From NCBI GenBank assembly GCA_964432925.1, contig CAYSPM010000046.1, positions 1 through 16,961 of the forward strand: a DNA stretch of 16,961 nt, given 5' to 3'. Under the pieces are notes generated by a model. That model worked only from the letters and a program-made list of their open reading frames with translations. It searched no databases and had not been told where the DNA came from. A program made the translations under genes and the position numbers. The DNA is from CAYNTC01 sp964432925. Its GTDB lineage: Bacteria > Planctomycetota > Phycisphaerae > Sedimentisphaerales > Anaerobacaceae. Below, piece after piece: positions 6,324 through 15,400 of this stretch. Every line of letters begins with the position of its first letter. Within the stretch, counting starts at the first letter, position 1.

Positions 6324-8586
6324 ATGAAAGACTATAAAAAATGGATCGCACTGAGTGCTGTTCTATGGGGCACGGCTAGTATATGCTCTAATGTTGTCCG
6401 GGGCGTATCAATCGTCCAACCGACGCTAAAAAAGGATTATCCCGTTCAGCCTGTGCCGTTTACCAAGGTGCATCTGGACGATGAGTTCTGGGCACCGAGG
6501 ATCGAAACGAATCGCAGCGTTACCATACCCTACGCCTTCGAGAAGTGCCAAGAGACTGGTCGTATAGATAATTTTGTCCGAGCAGCCAGGGTCTTACAGA
6601 ACGATCCTACTCTTGAAGACCGTCATATTCGAGGTTTCTGTTTCGACGATACAGACATCTATAAGGTTCTTGAAGGGGCCTCTTTCGGGCTTAGCGTCAA
6701 GGCTAATCCGGCGATGGAAAAGTATCTTGACGAGCTGATCGCCAAGATTGCAACGGCTCAGGAGCCTGATGGATACCTTTACACCGCTCGTACAATCAAT
6801 CCTGAAAAGCCACACAAATGGGCGGGACCAAGGCGCTGGATCAATGTCAAAAAACTCAGTCACGAATTGTACAACATGGGGCATCTGTATGAAGCCGCTT
6901 TAGCGCACTATCAAGCTACCGGCAAACGCACCCTGCTGGATATCGCAATTAAAAATGCTAATCTACTATGTGAAGTCTTTGGACCGGGTAAGAATGAGGA
7001 TGCGCCGGGTCACCAGATTATCGAGATGGGTCTGGTTAAGCTTTATCGAGTGACCGGGCAAAAGAAGTACCTGGACCTGGCCAAGTTCTTTCTGGATACA
7101 CGTGGCCCAGGTGACGGCGAATACAGCCAGGCTCACAAGAAAATAATTGACCAGGATGAAGCTGTTGGTCACGCCGTACGCGCAACTTATATGTACTCAG
7201 GTATTGCCGATGTTGCGGCGCTAACTGGCGACGCAAACTATGTCAAAGCCATCGGTCGTATCTGGGAAAATGTGGTTTCCAAAAAGATATACATCACTGG
7301 TGGGATTGGATCGACCGGCAGTGGTGAGGCCTTTGGGCGCAATTATGAACTGCCGAATATGACTGCCTACTGCGAGACCTGTGCGGCTATTGGCAACATG
7401 TACTGGAATCATCGGTTGTTCCTGCTCCACGCCGATGGTAAATACATTGATGTCATGGAGCGAACCTTGTACAACGGCCTAATTTCCGGAGTCTCTCTGG
7501 ATGGCAAGAAATTTTTCTACCCCAATCCGCTTGAATCCAGGGGCCAGCACGCGCGCAGCCCATGGTTTGGCTGTGCGTGTTGTCCTGGCAATATCACGCG
7601 GTTTGTAGCATCGGTACCAGGATATGTCTATGCCCAGCGGGGCGATGTATTGTATGTGAATCTGTTTGCCGCTGGACAGGCTGATTTGACAGTGGGCGGG
7701 CAGAAAGTCCAGCTCCAACAGCAAACGCGTTACCCGTGGGACGGGCAGGTCCGCATCACGATGGAGCCGGAAAAAGCTGACGAATTCACAGTTAAGTTAC
7801 GTATACCAGGTTGGTGTCGTAACGAGCCAATTCCAAGTGGCCTCTATCGGTTTCTTGATTCCTCTGATGAGAAACCTAGTGTGCAGNNNNNNNNNNNNNN
7901 NNNNNNNNNNNNNNNNNNNNNNNNNNNNNNNNNNNNNNNNNNNNNNNNNNNNNNNNNNNNNNNNNNNNNNNNNNNNNNNNNNNNNNCAGGTTATCACAGG
8001 CCAGGCCATTGCCGTCAGCAGAGACCCGAGCGACCAGTCAATTAAGAAAAGTCCACAGCAATTTCTGGCTATTCCTTATTATGCCTGGGCACACCGTGGA
8101 CAAGGAGAAATGGCTGTATGGATTGCCAGAAGTGAAGATGTAGTGACATTGCCTCCCATTCCAACTATTGCTTCGACCAGCAAAGTCACCGTCTCTCGCG
8201 GCACAGGCATGGCTTCCTGCATCGTTGACCAGGCTGAACCAAAAAGTTCCAGTGACGAGTCTAATGATTTCTATCACTGGTGGCCTAATAAGGGTACCCA
8301 GGAGTGGTTGCAGTTGGATTTTGAAAAGCCTTACGAGTTTTCGAGTATTGAAATCTACTGGTTTGATGATCGTAGCCACGGCGAGTGCCGTGTGCCGGAG
8401 AGTTGGCGTGTTCTATATAAGCAAGGCGATCAATACAAGCTGGTCGAAGATGCAAGCGGCTTTGGAACAGAATTGAACAAGTATAATCGTACAACTTTTA
8501 ACAAGGTTAAGACGGACAGCCTGCGTGCCGAGATCCAACTTCAGGAAGACTATTCGGGCGGCCTTTTGGAGTGCCGTGTTAACTAA
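6324..8586 (+). CDS. Secreted GH127 beta-L-arabinofuranosidase-like protein with C-terminal F5/8-type domain (gap inside)
   Basis: The N-terminus (MKDYKKWIALSAVL...) is a signal peptide with cleavage near residue 27. Residues about 40-520 form the GH127 (alpha/alpha)6 catalytic domain. YCETCA (Glu351, Cys353) and WFGCACCPGN (Cys419, Cys420) match the zinc-binding Glu-Cys3 centre known from HypBA1, whose nucleophile is a cysteine equivalent to Cys419. The known reaction is release of beta-L-arabinofuranose, for example from hydroxyproline-linked arabinan, but relatives have other specificities. After the N-run the chain resumes with IPYYAWAHRG, the usual end of the catalytic unit. A 100-residue jelly-roll-like segment follows (WLQLDFEKPYEFSSIEIYW) that looks like an F5/8 type C (discoidin/CBM32-like) domain. 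The frame before the gap differs from the frame after it by one base, which I attribute to the placeholder gap length. GH9 follows after 99 bases. Confidence 0.88.
7887..7986. other. Assembly gap of 100 N inside the GH127 gene
   Basis: Codon boundaries fall exactly at both edges (7884-7886 before, 7987 after), so the true missing length must be a multiple of three, and 100 is not. The missing part should hold the second beta-sandwich of GH127, probably near 90-100 residues, so the real gap is likely about three times larger than shown. Confidence 0.9.
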
Positions 8587-8685
8587 ATAAAGCCAGAGTT
8601 ATATCTCTTGGTCCTATTTGTTGCAGGTGACATCCGATCCCCAGATGCGGGATAGTATCTGCATATTATTTTAAGGAGCACGAAA

Positions 8686-10371
8686 ATGAAATTTGGCTTA
8701 CTAGTGAACACACTCTTTTTTTTATCCAATATAAATGGGGCATTGGGCACAGACTCGGATATCCGGCTTAACTCTCTGGGTTTCCTACCAGATATGCCGA
8801 AGAAAGCTACGATCATCTCTGAGTGCTCCAGTTTCACCGTGAAAAAAGCCACGAGCGGCGAAGTGGTTTACTCCGGAAAGGTGACAAGGCCGTTGCATCA
8901 AAAGGATGTAAATCAGGACGTGTGGATAGCTGATTTCTCCGGAGTCAATGAAAAAGGTAAATACTACCTGGACGTGCCGGGCGTAGGTCGTTCTTTTGAT
9001 TTTGAAATTGGCGATACAGTCTATGATTTCGCCTATTACACGGCTATGAGGGGCTTTTATCTGTGGCGTTGCGGCACAGCGGTCGAAGGCACACATAACG
9101 ACATTCGTTATACACAGGCTGCCTGCCATCTTGATGATGCATATCAAGATCACATCGGCATCAAGGACTCCAAAAGAGACGGCACAGGAGGCTGGCATGA
9201 CGCTGGTGATCATGGCAAATATACTGTCAATGCCGGCGTCACGGTAGGAGTGCTGTTCTTGGCCTGGGACCATTTTCAAGATCAACTCAAAAGCGTCTCC
9301 CTTGACATTCCCGATACTGCGACCGGTTATCCAGATTTGCTCAAGGAAATCAAATGGGAGACAGATTGGCTTTTGAAGATGCAATACCCCGATGGTTCGG
9401 GAAAAGTTTCTCACAAACTAACACGCTTAAACTTTTCGGGTTTTATCATGCCGGAAGATGATAAAGAAAAGAGATACTTTTCGGACTGGAGCTCGGCAGC
9501 TACTGCTGATTTTGTTGCCATAATGGCTATGGCGGCGAGGTATTTCAAGTCTTACGATGCCGAATATGCACAAACCTGCCTGGAAGCTGCGAAGAAAAGT
9601 TACGCTTTTCTAAAAAACAATCCGGATAATAAAAGTCCCGATCTAAGAGCTTTTAGAACGGGTAGCTATAACACCTCCGACTCAGATGATCGGCTGTGGG
9701 CTGCGGCTGAGATGTGGGAGACGACCGGCGAAGAGCAATATCTCAAGGACTTCGAAGAAAGGGCAATAGCTCCTTTTACTCATAGAAGACGAGGAGAAGC
9801 GCAATCCTCCGAGGGTAAAGTAGATGAGGACTGGGATTGGGGAAATGTCAGAAACCTCGGCATGTTCACATACGCCTTATCCAAAAGGCCTGGAGCAAAC
9901 GAAGGACTCCTGCAGAAGGTTCGTGATGATATAGTCGCCATTGCCGATGCCATCGTTGCCAAGGCAAAAAAGGATGTTTACGGCAGACCTTTCGGCGGAC
10001 GGTATTATTGGGGCTGTAATGGCACGGTCGCCAGACAGGTATTGAATTTACAGGTGGCCAATAAGATATCTGAAAATCCGGATTATATTAACACTGCGCT
10101 GGATGCTATTGGGCATTTATTCGGAAGGAATTATTATGGCCGGTCCTATGTCACTGGATTGGGACATCGGCCTCCGATGAATCCCCATGACCGACGCTCT
10201 GGTGCCGACGATATTGAGCAGCCCTGGCCGGGCTATGTCGTTGGAGGCGGACATTCCGCAACGGATTGGAAGGATGTTGAAGAAAGTTACCAGACCAATG
10301 AAATCGCCATTAACTGGCAGGCAGCTTTGGTCTACGCACTGGCTGGTTTTATTAACAATCCGCCTCGATAA
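8686..10371 (+). CDS. Secreted GH9 endoglucanase-like enzyme
   Basis: This 561-residue protein has a signal peptide (hydrophobic 4-20, cleavage near 20-22) and AAGGAG (8673-8678) seven bases before the ATG. Residues about 24-108 form an N-terminal Ig-like domain of the CelD_N type (IRLNSLGFLPDMPKKATI...). Residues about 112-556 are the GH9 (alpha/alpha)6 barrel. GGWHDAGDHGKY carries the base pair Asp172/Asp175, GLGHRPPMNP carries His494 of the conserved histidine motif, and YQTNEIAINWQAALVYALAG carries the general-acid Glu539. GH9 enzymes invert beta-1,4-glucan linkages; those with an N-terminal Ig domain include endo- and exo-acting cellulases and xyloglucanases. There is no cellulose-binding module or dockerin. 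It sits between GH127 (99 bases before) and GH51 (51 bases after), probably in one operon. Confidence 0.93.
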   Translation: MKFGLLVNTLFFLSNINGALGTDSDIRLNSLGFLPDMPKKATIISECSSFTVKKATSGEVVYSGKVTRPLHQKDVNQDVWIADFSGVNEKGKYYLDVPGVGRSFDFEIGDTVYDFAYYTAMRGFYLWRCGTAVEGTHNDIRYTQAACHLDDAYQDHIGIKDSKRDGTGGWHDAGDHGKYTVNAGVTVGVLFLAWDHFQDQLKSVSLDIPDTATGYPDLLKEIKWETDWLLKMQYPDGSGKVSHKLTRLNFSGFIMPEDDKEKRYFSDWSSAATADFVAIMAMAARYFKSYDAEYAQTCLEAAKKSYAFLKNNPDNKSPDLRAFRTGSYNTSDSDDRLWAAAEMWETTGEEQYLKDFEERAIAPFTHRRRGEAQSSEGKVDEDWDWGNVRNLGMFTYALSKRPGANEGLLQKVRDDIVAIADAIVAKAKKDVYGRPFGGRYYWGCNGTVARQVLNLQVANKISENPDYINTALDAIGHLFGRNYYGRSYVTGLGHRPPMNPHDRRSGADDIEQPWPGYVVGGGHSATDWKDVEESYQTNEIAINWQAALVYALAGFINNPPR

Positions 10372-10422
10372 GGTAATAAAAATAAACAGGCTTTTTAAAC
10401 GCAATTACAAGGAGAACGAATT

Positions 10423-12000
10423 ATGTATTTTTCAAGGCTGCAAAAAATGATATTGGGCAATGTTGTTCTTTTATTAGCTGGAATTTCATTAGCGGCGGAA
10501 ACGTCCTCTGAGCAGCAGTTTATTAATCGACTAATCATTCACGCCGACCAGGGTAAAGATGTAATCGCGCCTGAAATCTATGGGCATTTTGCCGAGCATC
10601 TGGGGCGATGTATTTACGAGGGTTTCTGGGTTGGTGAAGATTCATCGATACCCAACGTTCGCGGTATACGAAAAGACGTTGTCGAGGCCCTGCGGAAACT
10701 AAATATCCCTGTCCTGCGTTGGCCGGGTGGATGTTTTGCTGATGAGTATCACTGGAAAGAAGGCATCGGCCCGCGTAATCAGCGTCCATCAATGGTAAAT
10801 ACACACTGGGGCATGGTGACAGAGACGAACGCCTTCGGCACGCATGAGTTTCTGGATTTGTGTCAGCAACTTGGATGCGAAGCCTACATTGCAGGTAACG
10901 TAGGCTCCGGCACAGTTGAAGAGATGCAGGACTGGGTCGAGTACATGACATCCGACGGGAATAGTGAGATGGCCAATCTTCGCCGTACGAACGGTCGTGA
11001 CAAACCCTGGCGCGTGAGATACTTTGGTGTGGGCAATGAGAACTGGGGCTGTGGGGGAAATATGACGGCTGAATATTACGCGGATCTTTACAATCGCTTT
11101 CAGACCTATGTGCGTAACTATTCCGGCAACAAAATCCTAAAGGTTGCGTGTGGGCCAGGAAGCGTGAATTACCACTGGATAGAAGTTATTATGCAACGTT
11201 GCCGTAATCGGATGGATGCGATCAGTTTGCATCACTATGTTAGAGGAACGGGCAATTGGACTCGAAAGGGCAGTGCAACCCAATTCGACGAAAAGGAGTG
11301 GTTTGCCCTGATGAAAAATACGCTGTTTATCTATGAGTTGCTGCAAAAAAATATCGAGATTATGGACAAATATGACCCTCGCAAGCGAGTAGACTTATTT
11401 GTAGATGAATGGGGCACGTGGTGGGATTCTGAGCCTGGCACGAATCCTGCTTTTTTATACCAGCAAAATACGCTGCGTGATGCAGTTTCGGCTGGTATAT
11501 TCCTGAATGCGTTCAACGAACACTGCTATCGTGTCCGCATGGCTAATATTGCCCAGACGAATAACGTGTTGCAGGCTATGATATTGACCAAAGGCGAAAA
11601 AATGATTGTTACGCCGACGTATCATGTTTTTGAAATGTACAAGGTCCACCAGGGTGCGACGTACCTGCCGAGCGACCTTAGCAGTGACACGTATCGATAC
11701 GATGGTCAGGAATTGCCAATGTTAGTGTGCTCCGCATCCAAAGACAAAGCTGGCAAGATTCAGCTATCTATTTGCAATATAAATCCTAAAGCATCTGCTG
11801 AACTTATCTGTGAGGTGCGTGGCGCAACAGTTAAAAGTGTCACTGGCCGAGTCCTTACAGCAAGTAAGATGAACACTCATAATACCTTCGATGAGCCCAA
11901 TACAGTTAAGCCAACGATCCTCGAAGGGATTAAACTGGAAGATGGCCAAATCTTAGCCACCCTTCCGTCGAAGTCTGTCGTTGTGCTAACCATTGAATAG
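10423..12000 (+). CDS. Secreted GH51 alpha-L-arabinofuranosidase-like enzyme
   Basis: This 525-residue protein has AAGGAG (10409-10414) eight bases before the ATG. A signal peptide is visible (hydrophobic 9-24, cleavage near ISLAA at 25); many GH51 enzymes are cytoplasmic, so export is worth noting. The TIM barrel has EIYGHFAEHLG (51-61), LRWPGGCFADEYHW (98-111), GVGNENWGCGG with acid/base Glu206, SLHHY, and VDEWGTWW with nucleophile Glu329. A C-terminal beta-sandwich runs from about 395 to 525 and ends in the usual LPSKSVVVLTI. The family removes alpha-L-arabinofuranose from arabinan, arabinoxylan or arabinogalactan. With the GH127 gene upstream, the operon could strip both alpha- and beta-linked arabinofuranose. 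The start lies 51 bases after the GH9 stop. Confidence 0.93.
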   Translation: MYFSRLQKMILGNVVLLLAGISLAAETSSEQQFINRLIIHADQGKDVIAPEIYGHFAEHLGRCIYEGFWVGEDSSIPNVRGIRKDVVEALRKLNIPVLRWPGGCFADEYHWKEGIGPRNQRPSMVNTHWGMVTETNAFGTHEFLDLCQQLGCEAYIAGNVGSGTVEEMQDWVEYMTSDGNSEMANLRRTNGRDKPWRVRYFGVGNENWGCGGNMTAEYYADLYNRFQTYVRNYSGNKILKVACGPGSVNYHWIEVIMQRCRNRMDAISLHHYVRGTGNWTRKGSATQFDEKEWFALMKNTLFIYELLQKNIEIMDKYDPRKRVDLFVDEWGTWWDSEPGTNPAFLYQQNTLRDAVSAGIFLNAFNEHCYRVRMANIAQTNNVLQAMILTKGEKMIVTPTYHVFEMYKVHQGATYLPSDLSSDTYRYDGQELPMLVCSASKDKAGKIQLSICNINPKASAELICEVRGATVKSVTGRVLTASKMNTHNTFDEPNTVKPTILEGIKLEDGQILATLPSKSVVVLTIE

Positions 12001-12138
12001 TTGAGTGTCTATGATATAGACGTATCTTAAATATATTACTCGGGCGAGTCGATTCAGGGTGGCACGCCCATACGCAGCCAGCATATTTGAACTGCTACGT
12101 GGCGTAAACATGTGACTTTATTCAGTAATATGATAACT

Positions 12139-12161
12139 TTAATAAACCTGAGGTTTATTAA
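12139..12161. promoter_or_regulatory. Perfect 23-bp palindrome, candidate operator
   Basis: TTAATAAACCT (12139-12149), a single central G, and AGGTTTATTAA (12151-12161) form perfect 11-bp arms around one base. The one-base centre is too tight for a hairpin loop without opening pairs, which favours a DNA-binding dyad over a terminator. It lies about 300 bases before the GH2-GH50 gene and 140 bases after GH51. Function is inference. Confidence 0.4.
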
Positions 12162-12243
12162 TATTAGCCCATTACGCGAGAGTAAAAATTCCTACAATTT
12201 TTCAGTAGTATTATTTATAAATGGTCGCTTTTTATCGGTTAGT

Positions 12244-12420
12244 TTACCCGCCTTCGCAGAAAGCCACGGGTTCTACCCGTGGATGAATTCGAGAAGGGCA
12301 TCCGCCGAAGCTTTAGCGCAGTTGGATGTGCTCCGGCGGGTTCCGCCGTAGATGTTCATCCTTCGTAGTAGTTCTACTACGGAGAATGGAGAGGTGCCAC
12401 GGGCTATGCCCGTGGGGCTC
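12244..12420. repeat. Cluster of REP-like hairpins (possible BIME/MITE or structured RNA)
   Basis: Hairpins in order are as follows. H1 is CCACGGGT-TCT-ACCCGTGG (12264-12282). A 7-bp stem GGATGAA/TTCATCC (12281-12287 with 12355-12361) encloses CATCC/GGATG (12299-12303 with 12324-12328) and CGGCGG-GTT-CCGCCG (12334-12348). H4 is CGTAGTA-GTTC-TACTACG (12364-12381). H5 is CCACGGGC-TAT-GCCCGTGG (12397-12415). H1 and H5 are near copies that differ by a compensatory T-A to C-G pair at the stem tip, so pairing has been kept. GTAG tetranucleotides flank two hairpins, as in REPs mobilised by RAYT (IS200/IS605-like) transposases, but none is encoded here. The stretch ends about 40 bases before the GH2-GH50 start. 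Confidence 0.6.
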
Positions 12421-12456
12421 CACATGATTATCAAATGTTCTTTATAGGAGCGGAGA

Positions 12457-15400
12457 ATGAAAACAAGGATTTTTCTGACTATCCTGGTAACTGTCATATG
12501 TTATTTTTTTGCTGGTTGTGATTTTGCCAGGGAGCAGGACAAACCCGAACGGGTCATTCTGGGCGATGTCCAATCCGACAATAACGAAGGTAACATCAAT
12601 GTCACAATGTCGCCGACCCGAACGTATGTGGATTTTGATTTTGACTGGCGTTTCAGCAGGGGCGATTTTCCGGATGCAGTCGCAACTGGATTTGATGATT
12701 CCAACTGGCGCAAGGTAAATCTTCCGCACGACTGGAGCATTGAAGGACCTTATGATCAAAACGCCCCAACAGGTGGGGCTGGTGGGTACCTGCCCACCGG
12801 CGTCGGCTGGTACCGCAAGCGTTTCACGCTGCCCGAAGCAGCGAGCGATCGCATTGTTTGGATTGAGTTCGACGGCATATACGAGAACAGCACCATCTGG
12901 ATGAATGGAGAGTATCTCGGCGAGCGGCCTTTTGGTTATATTAGCTTCCATTATGACCTGACGCCCTACCTGGTCGATGGCGAGAACGTCATTGCTGTGC
13001 GCGTCGATAATTCGAATCAACCTAATACTCGCTGGTATAGCGGTTCGGGCATCTATCGTCACGTGCGATTGATTGTAACGGGGCTGATTCATGTTGGCCA
13101 TTGGGGAGTATATATCACCACGCCGGAGGCTTCGACTGACTCAGCTACAGTATCTGTCCGTACGCTCGTTAAGAACGAGGACTCGGACCCTGCGGAGGCA
13201 GGAGAGGTGCGTTCGATTCTGATCGACCCCAACGGTCGAGAGATAGCCAGTATCGGAAATAGCTTTTTGATCGAGCCCGGACAGCAGACCGAACTCAAAC
13301 AGCGAATACGTATTGCATCGCCGAGTCTCTGGTCGGTCGAGACGCCTGTACTCTATACAATACGCACGGTTGTTTTCAACAACGGTATACCCACGGATGG
13401 GGTCATCACACCGGTGGGGATTCGCAAGATCGAATACGATGTCGATCGCGGCTTTGTCCTCAATGGTAAGCAAGTGAAGATGAAAGGTGTCAATCTACAC
13501 CACGATGGAGGCTGCGTCGGCTCGGCTGTGCCGGAAGGTGTGTGGAAGCGCCGCCTGCGCATGCTCAAAGCTATGGGCTGCAATGCTATCCGCACCGCGC
13601 ACAACCCACCTGCTCCTGAATTTCTCGATATCTGTGATCGCATGGGTTTTCTCGTCATGGACGAAGCTTTCGACGAGTGGAAGATAGCCAAGTCACAGGC
13701 GCCTAACATGTACCATCTTTATTTCGACGAGTGGTACGAAGAAGATTTGAAGGCCATGATCCACCGCGACCGTAATCATCCCTGCATCGTCATGTGGAGC
13801 GCAGGCAATGAAGTCCGTGAGCAGCCTCGTGAGGATGGGCACGAGGTTTTGCAATCGTTGATTGAAATTTTCCATCGTGAAGATTCCACACGGCCTGTTA
13901 CCGTTGGCTGCGACAATATCGCCGCAGATGATGGTTCCGCTCGGTTACCTTTCCTCAATCTGCTCGATATCGTTGGCTACAACTATGTCGACCGTTGGCA
14001 TGAGCGGCGTGAGTTGTACTATAGCCTTGACCGGCACGAACATCCCGACTGGAAAATGGTCGGCACCGAGAGCGTCTCAATCTACGGTGTTCGCGGCGGC
14101 TACTCGCTGGGTAGAGACCCAGACACCGTCCGACCCAACTACAATACGCGCATGATCCGTGCCGAACAGCTTTGGAAATTCGTCGCAACTCGCGATTATG
14201 TAATTGGCGATTTCATGTGGACCGGCATCGATTACCTTGGAGAGTCCCGCTGGCCATGGAAGAGTTCTTCAAGTGGCGTCCTCGACCTTTGCGGTTTCCC
14301 AAAGGATAGCTATTATTTCTACCAGAGCCAGTGGACCGATGAGCCGATGATTCACATTTTCCCGCATTGGAACTGGCCTGACCGTCAGGGCCGGGTCATT
14401 CCGGTTCTCTGCTATACTAATTGCGACGCCGTCGAATTATTCCTCAACGGCAAATCATTCGGCGAAAAACGCCTCGAATTCCCCAGGCAGGGTAACTCCG
14501 GCAGTTGGTATCGCTACGAAAAACTGCCCATTAATCCCACGACCGCTGATTTGCATCTGGCCTGGGATGTCCCTTATGAGCCAGGCGTTCTAAAAGCTGT
14601 TGGCAAAAGGAACGGCCAAGTGGTTTGCACCCAGCAGGTTCGCACTGCTGGAGCGCCGGCTGCGATTCGATTGAGGGCCGACCGCAAATCGATTATCGCA
14701 GATGCTCGTGATGTTGCCCACGTGGAGGTTGAGATAGTCGATTCCAAAGGTGTTTTTGTCTCTACTGCTGATAACCTTGTGCATTTCACGGTAGAAGGTC
14801 AGGGACATCTCATCGCTGTCGGCAACGGTAATCCCGCAGACCACGATTCATTCCAGGCAGATAGGCGTCGAGCATTCAATGGCCTCTGCTTGGCGATCGT
14901 GCAGTCAGTGCGCCAGCCGGGCAGGATCCGACTGACCGCCAGTGCGGACGGGCTGAAGGAAGCGTCGGTCGAAATCGAAGCTCTGCCAGTGACATCACAA
15001 CAGTCAGAATCTGTGCAAACCAAACGGGTGGTTTTCGAGGATTCTGCCTCAGAGCATAAGTGGGCGCTTAAAGAGCTGAACCCCGACTTGCCCCGCGATT
15101 GGTCAACTTATGATTACCTGGTTATGGAATTGCGAGCATCTTCAACTCAGCGATTCGAGCTGCACATTCACACCACCGATGGGATACGTAAGGTGCGGAT
15201 ACACCCCTTTCAAGGGGCATGGATTCGAGCGTCCGTGCCACTAAAATACTTCAAACGACCGGAGAGTGAAGGATTTGATCTGGCTTCGCTTGGAAATAAA
15301 CCTCGCAATACATTCTGGATTAATTTATTAGGTTCATACGGACCCCTGAATGAGGTCAAGGCTCTTGGCGTGGCAATGACAGAGCCAATCGGCGAGCCAA

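Larger units (their letters stand above)
12001..12456. other. Structured non-coding region before the GH2-GH50 gene
   Basis: There is no credible gene in these 456 bases; an open frame over 12112-12351 runs through palindromes and reads as repeat-derived. The content in order is an AT-rich hairpin GTCTAT-GAT-ATAGAC (12007-12021) with no T-run, a short dyad ACTCG-GG-CGAGT (12038-12049), a 23-bp palindrome (12139-12161), an AT-rich tract, the hairpin cluster (12244-12420) and the ribosome binding site AGGAG at 12446-12450. The size suggests that the downstream gene has its own control, apart from the GH127-GH9-GH51 run. Confidence 0.6.

Noticed and set aside
7837..8586. A separate small gene after the GH127 gene
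   Set aside because: It begins before the N-run in a non-coding frame; after the gap it continues the GH127 end and its F5/8-type domain.
12007..12021. Hairpin GTCTAT-GAT-ATAGAC after GH51 as an intrinsic terminator
   Set aside because: The stem is AT-rich and short, and no T-run follows.
12112..12351. A 79-codon open frame upstream of the GH2-GH50 gene
   Set aside because: It runs through the palindromes, has no ribosome binding site and its C-terminal part is a translation of the hairpin repeat.
12397..12420. Strong GC hairpin H5 as a terminator
   Set aside because: It is followed by GGCTCCACATG rather than a T-run, and it has a sister copy (H1), which points to a repeat.
12244..12420. 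CRISPR array
   Set aside because: The repeated units are palindromes of differing sequence with irregular spacing; there are no equal-length direct repeats or spacers and no cas genes.
12273..12497. Minus-strand 74-codon frame across the hairpin cluster
   Set aside because: It overlaps the GH2-GH50 start and its translation is palindrome-derived; no start signal is seen.
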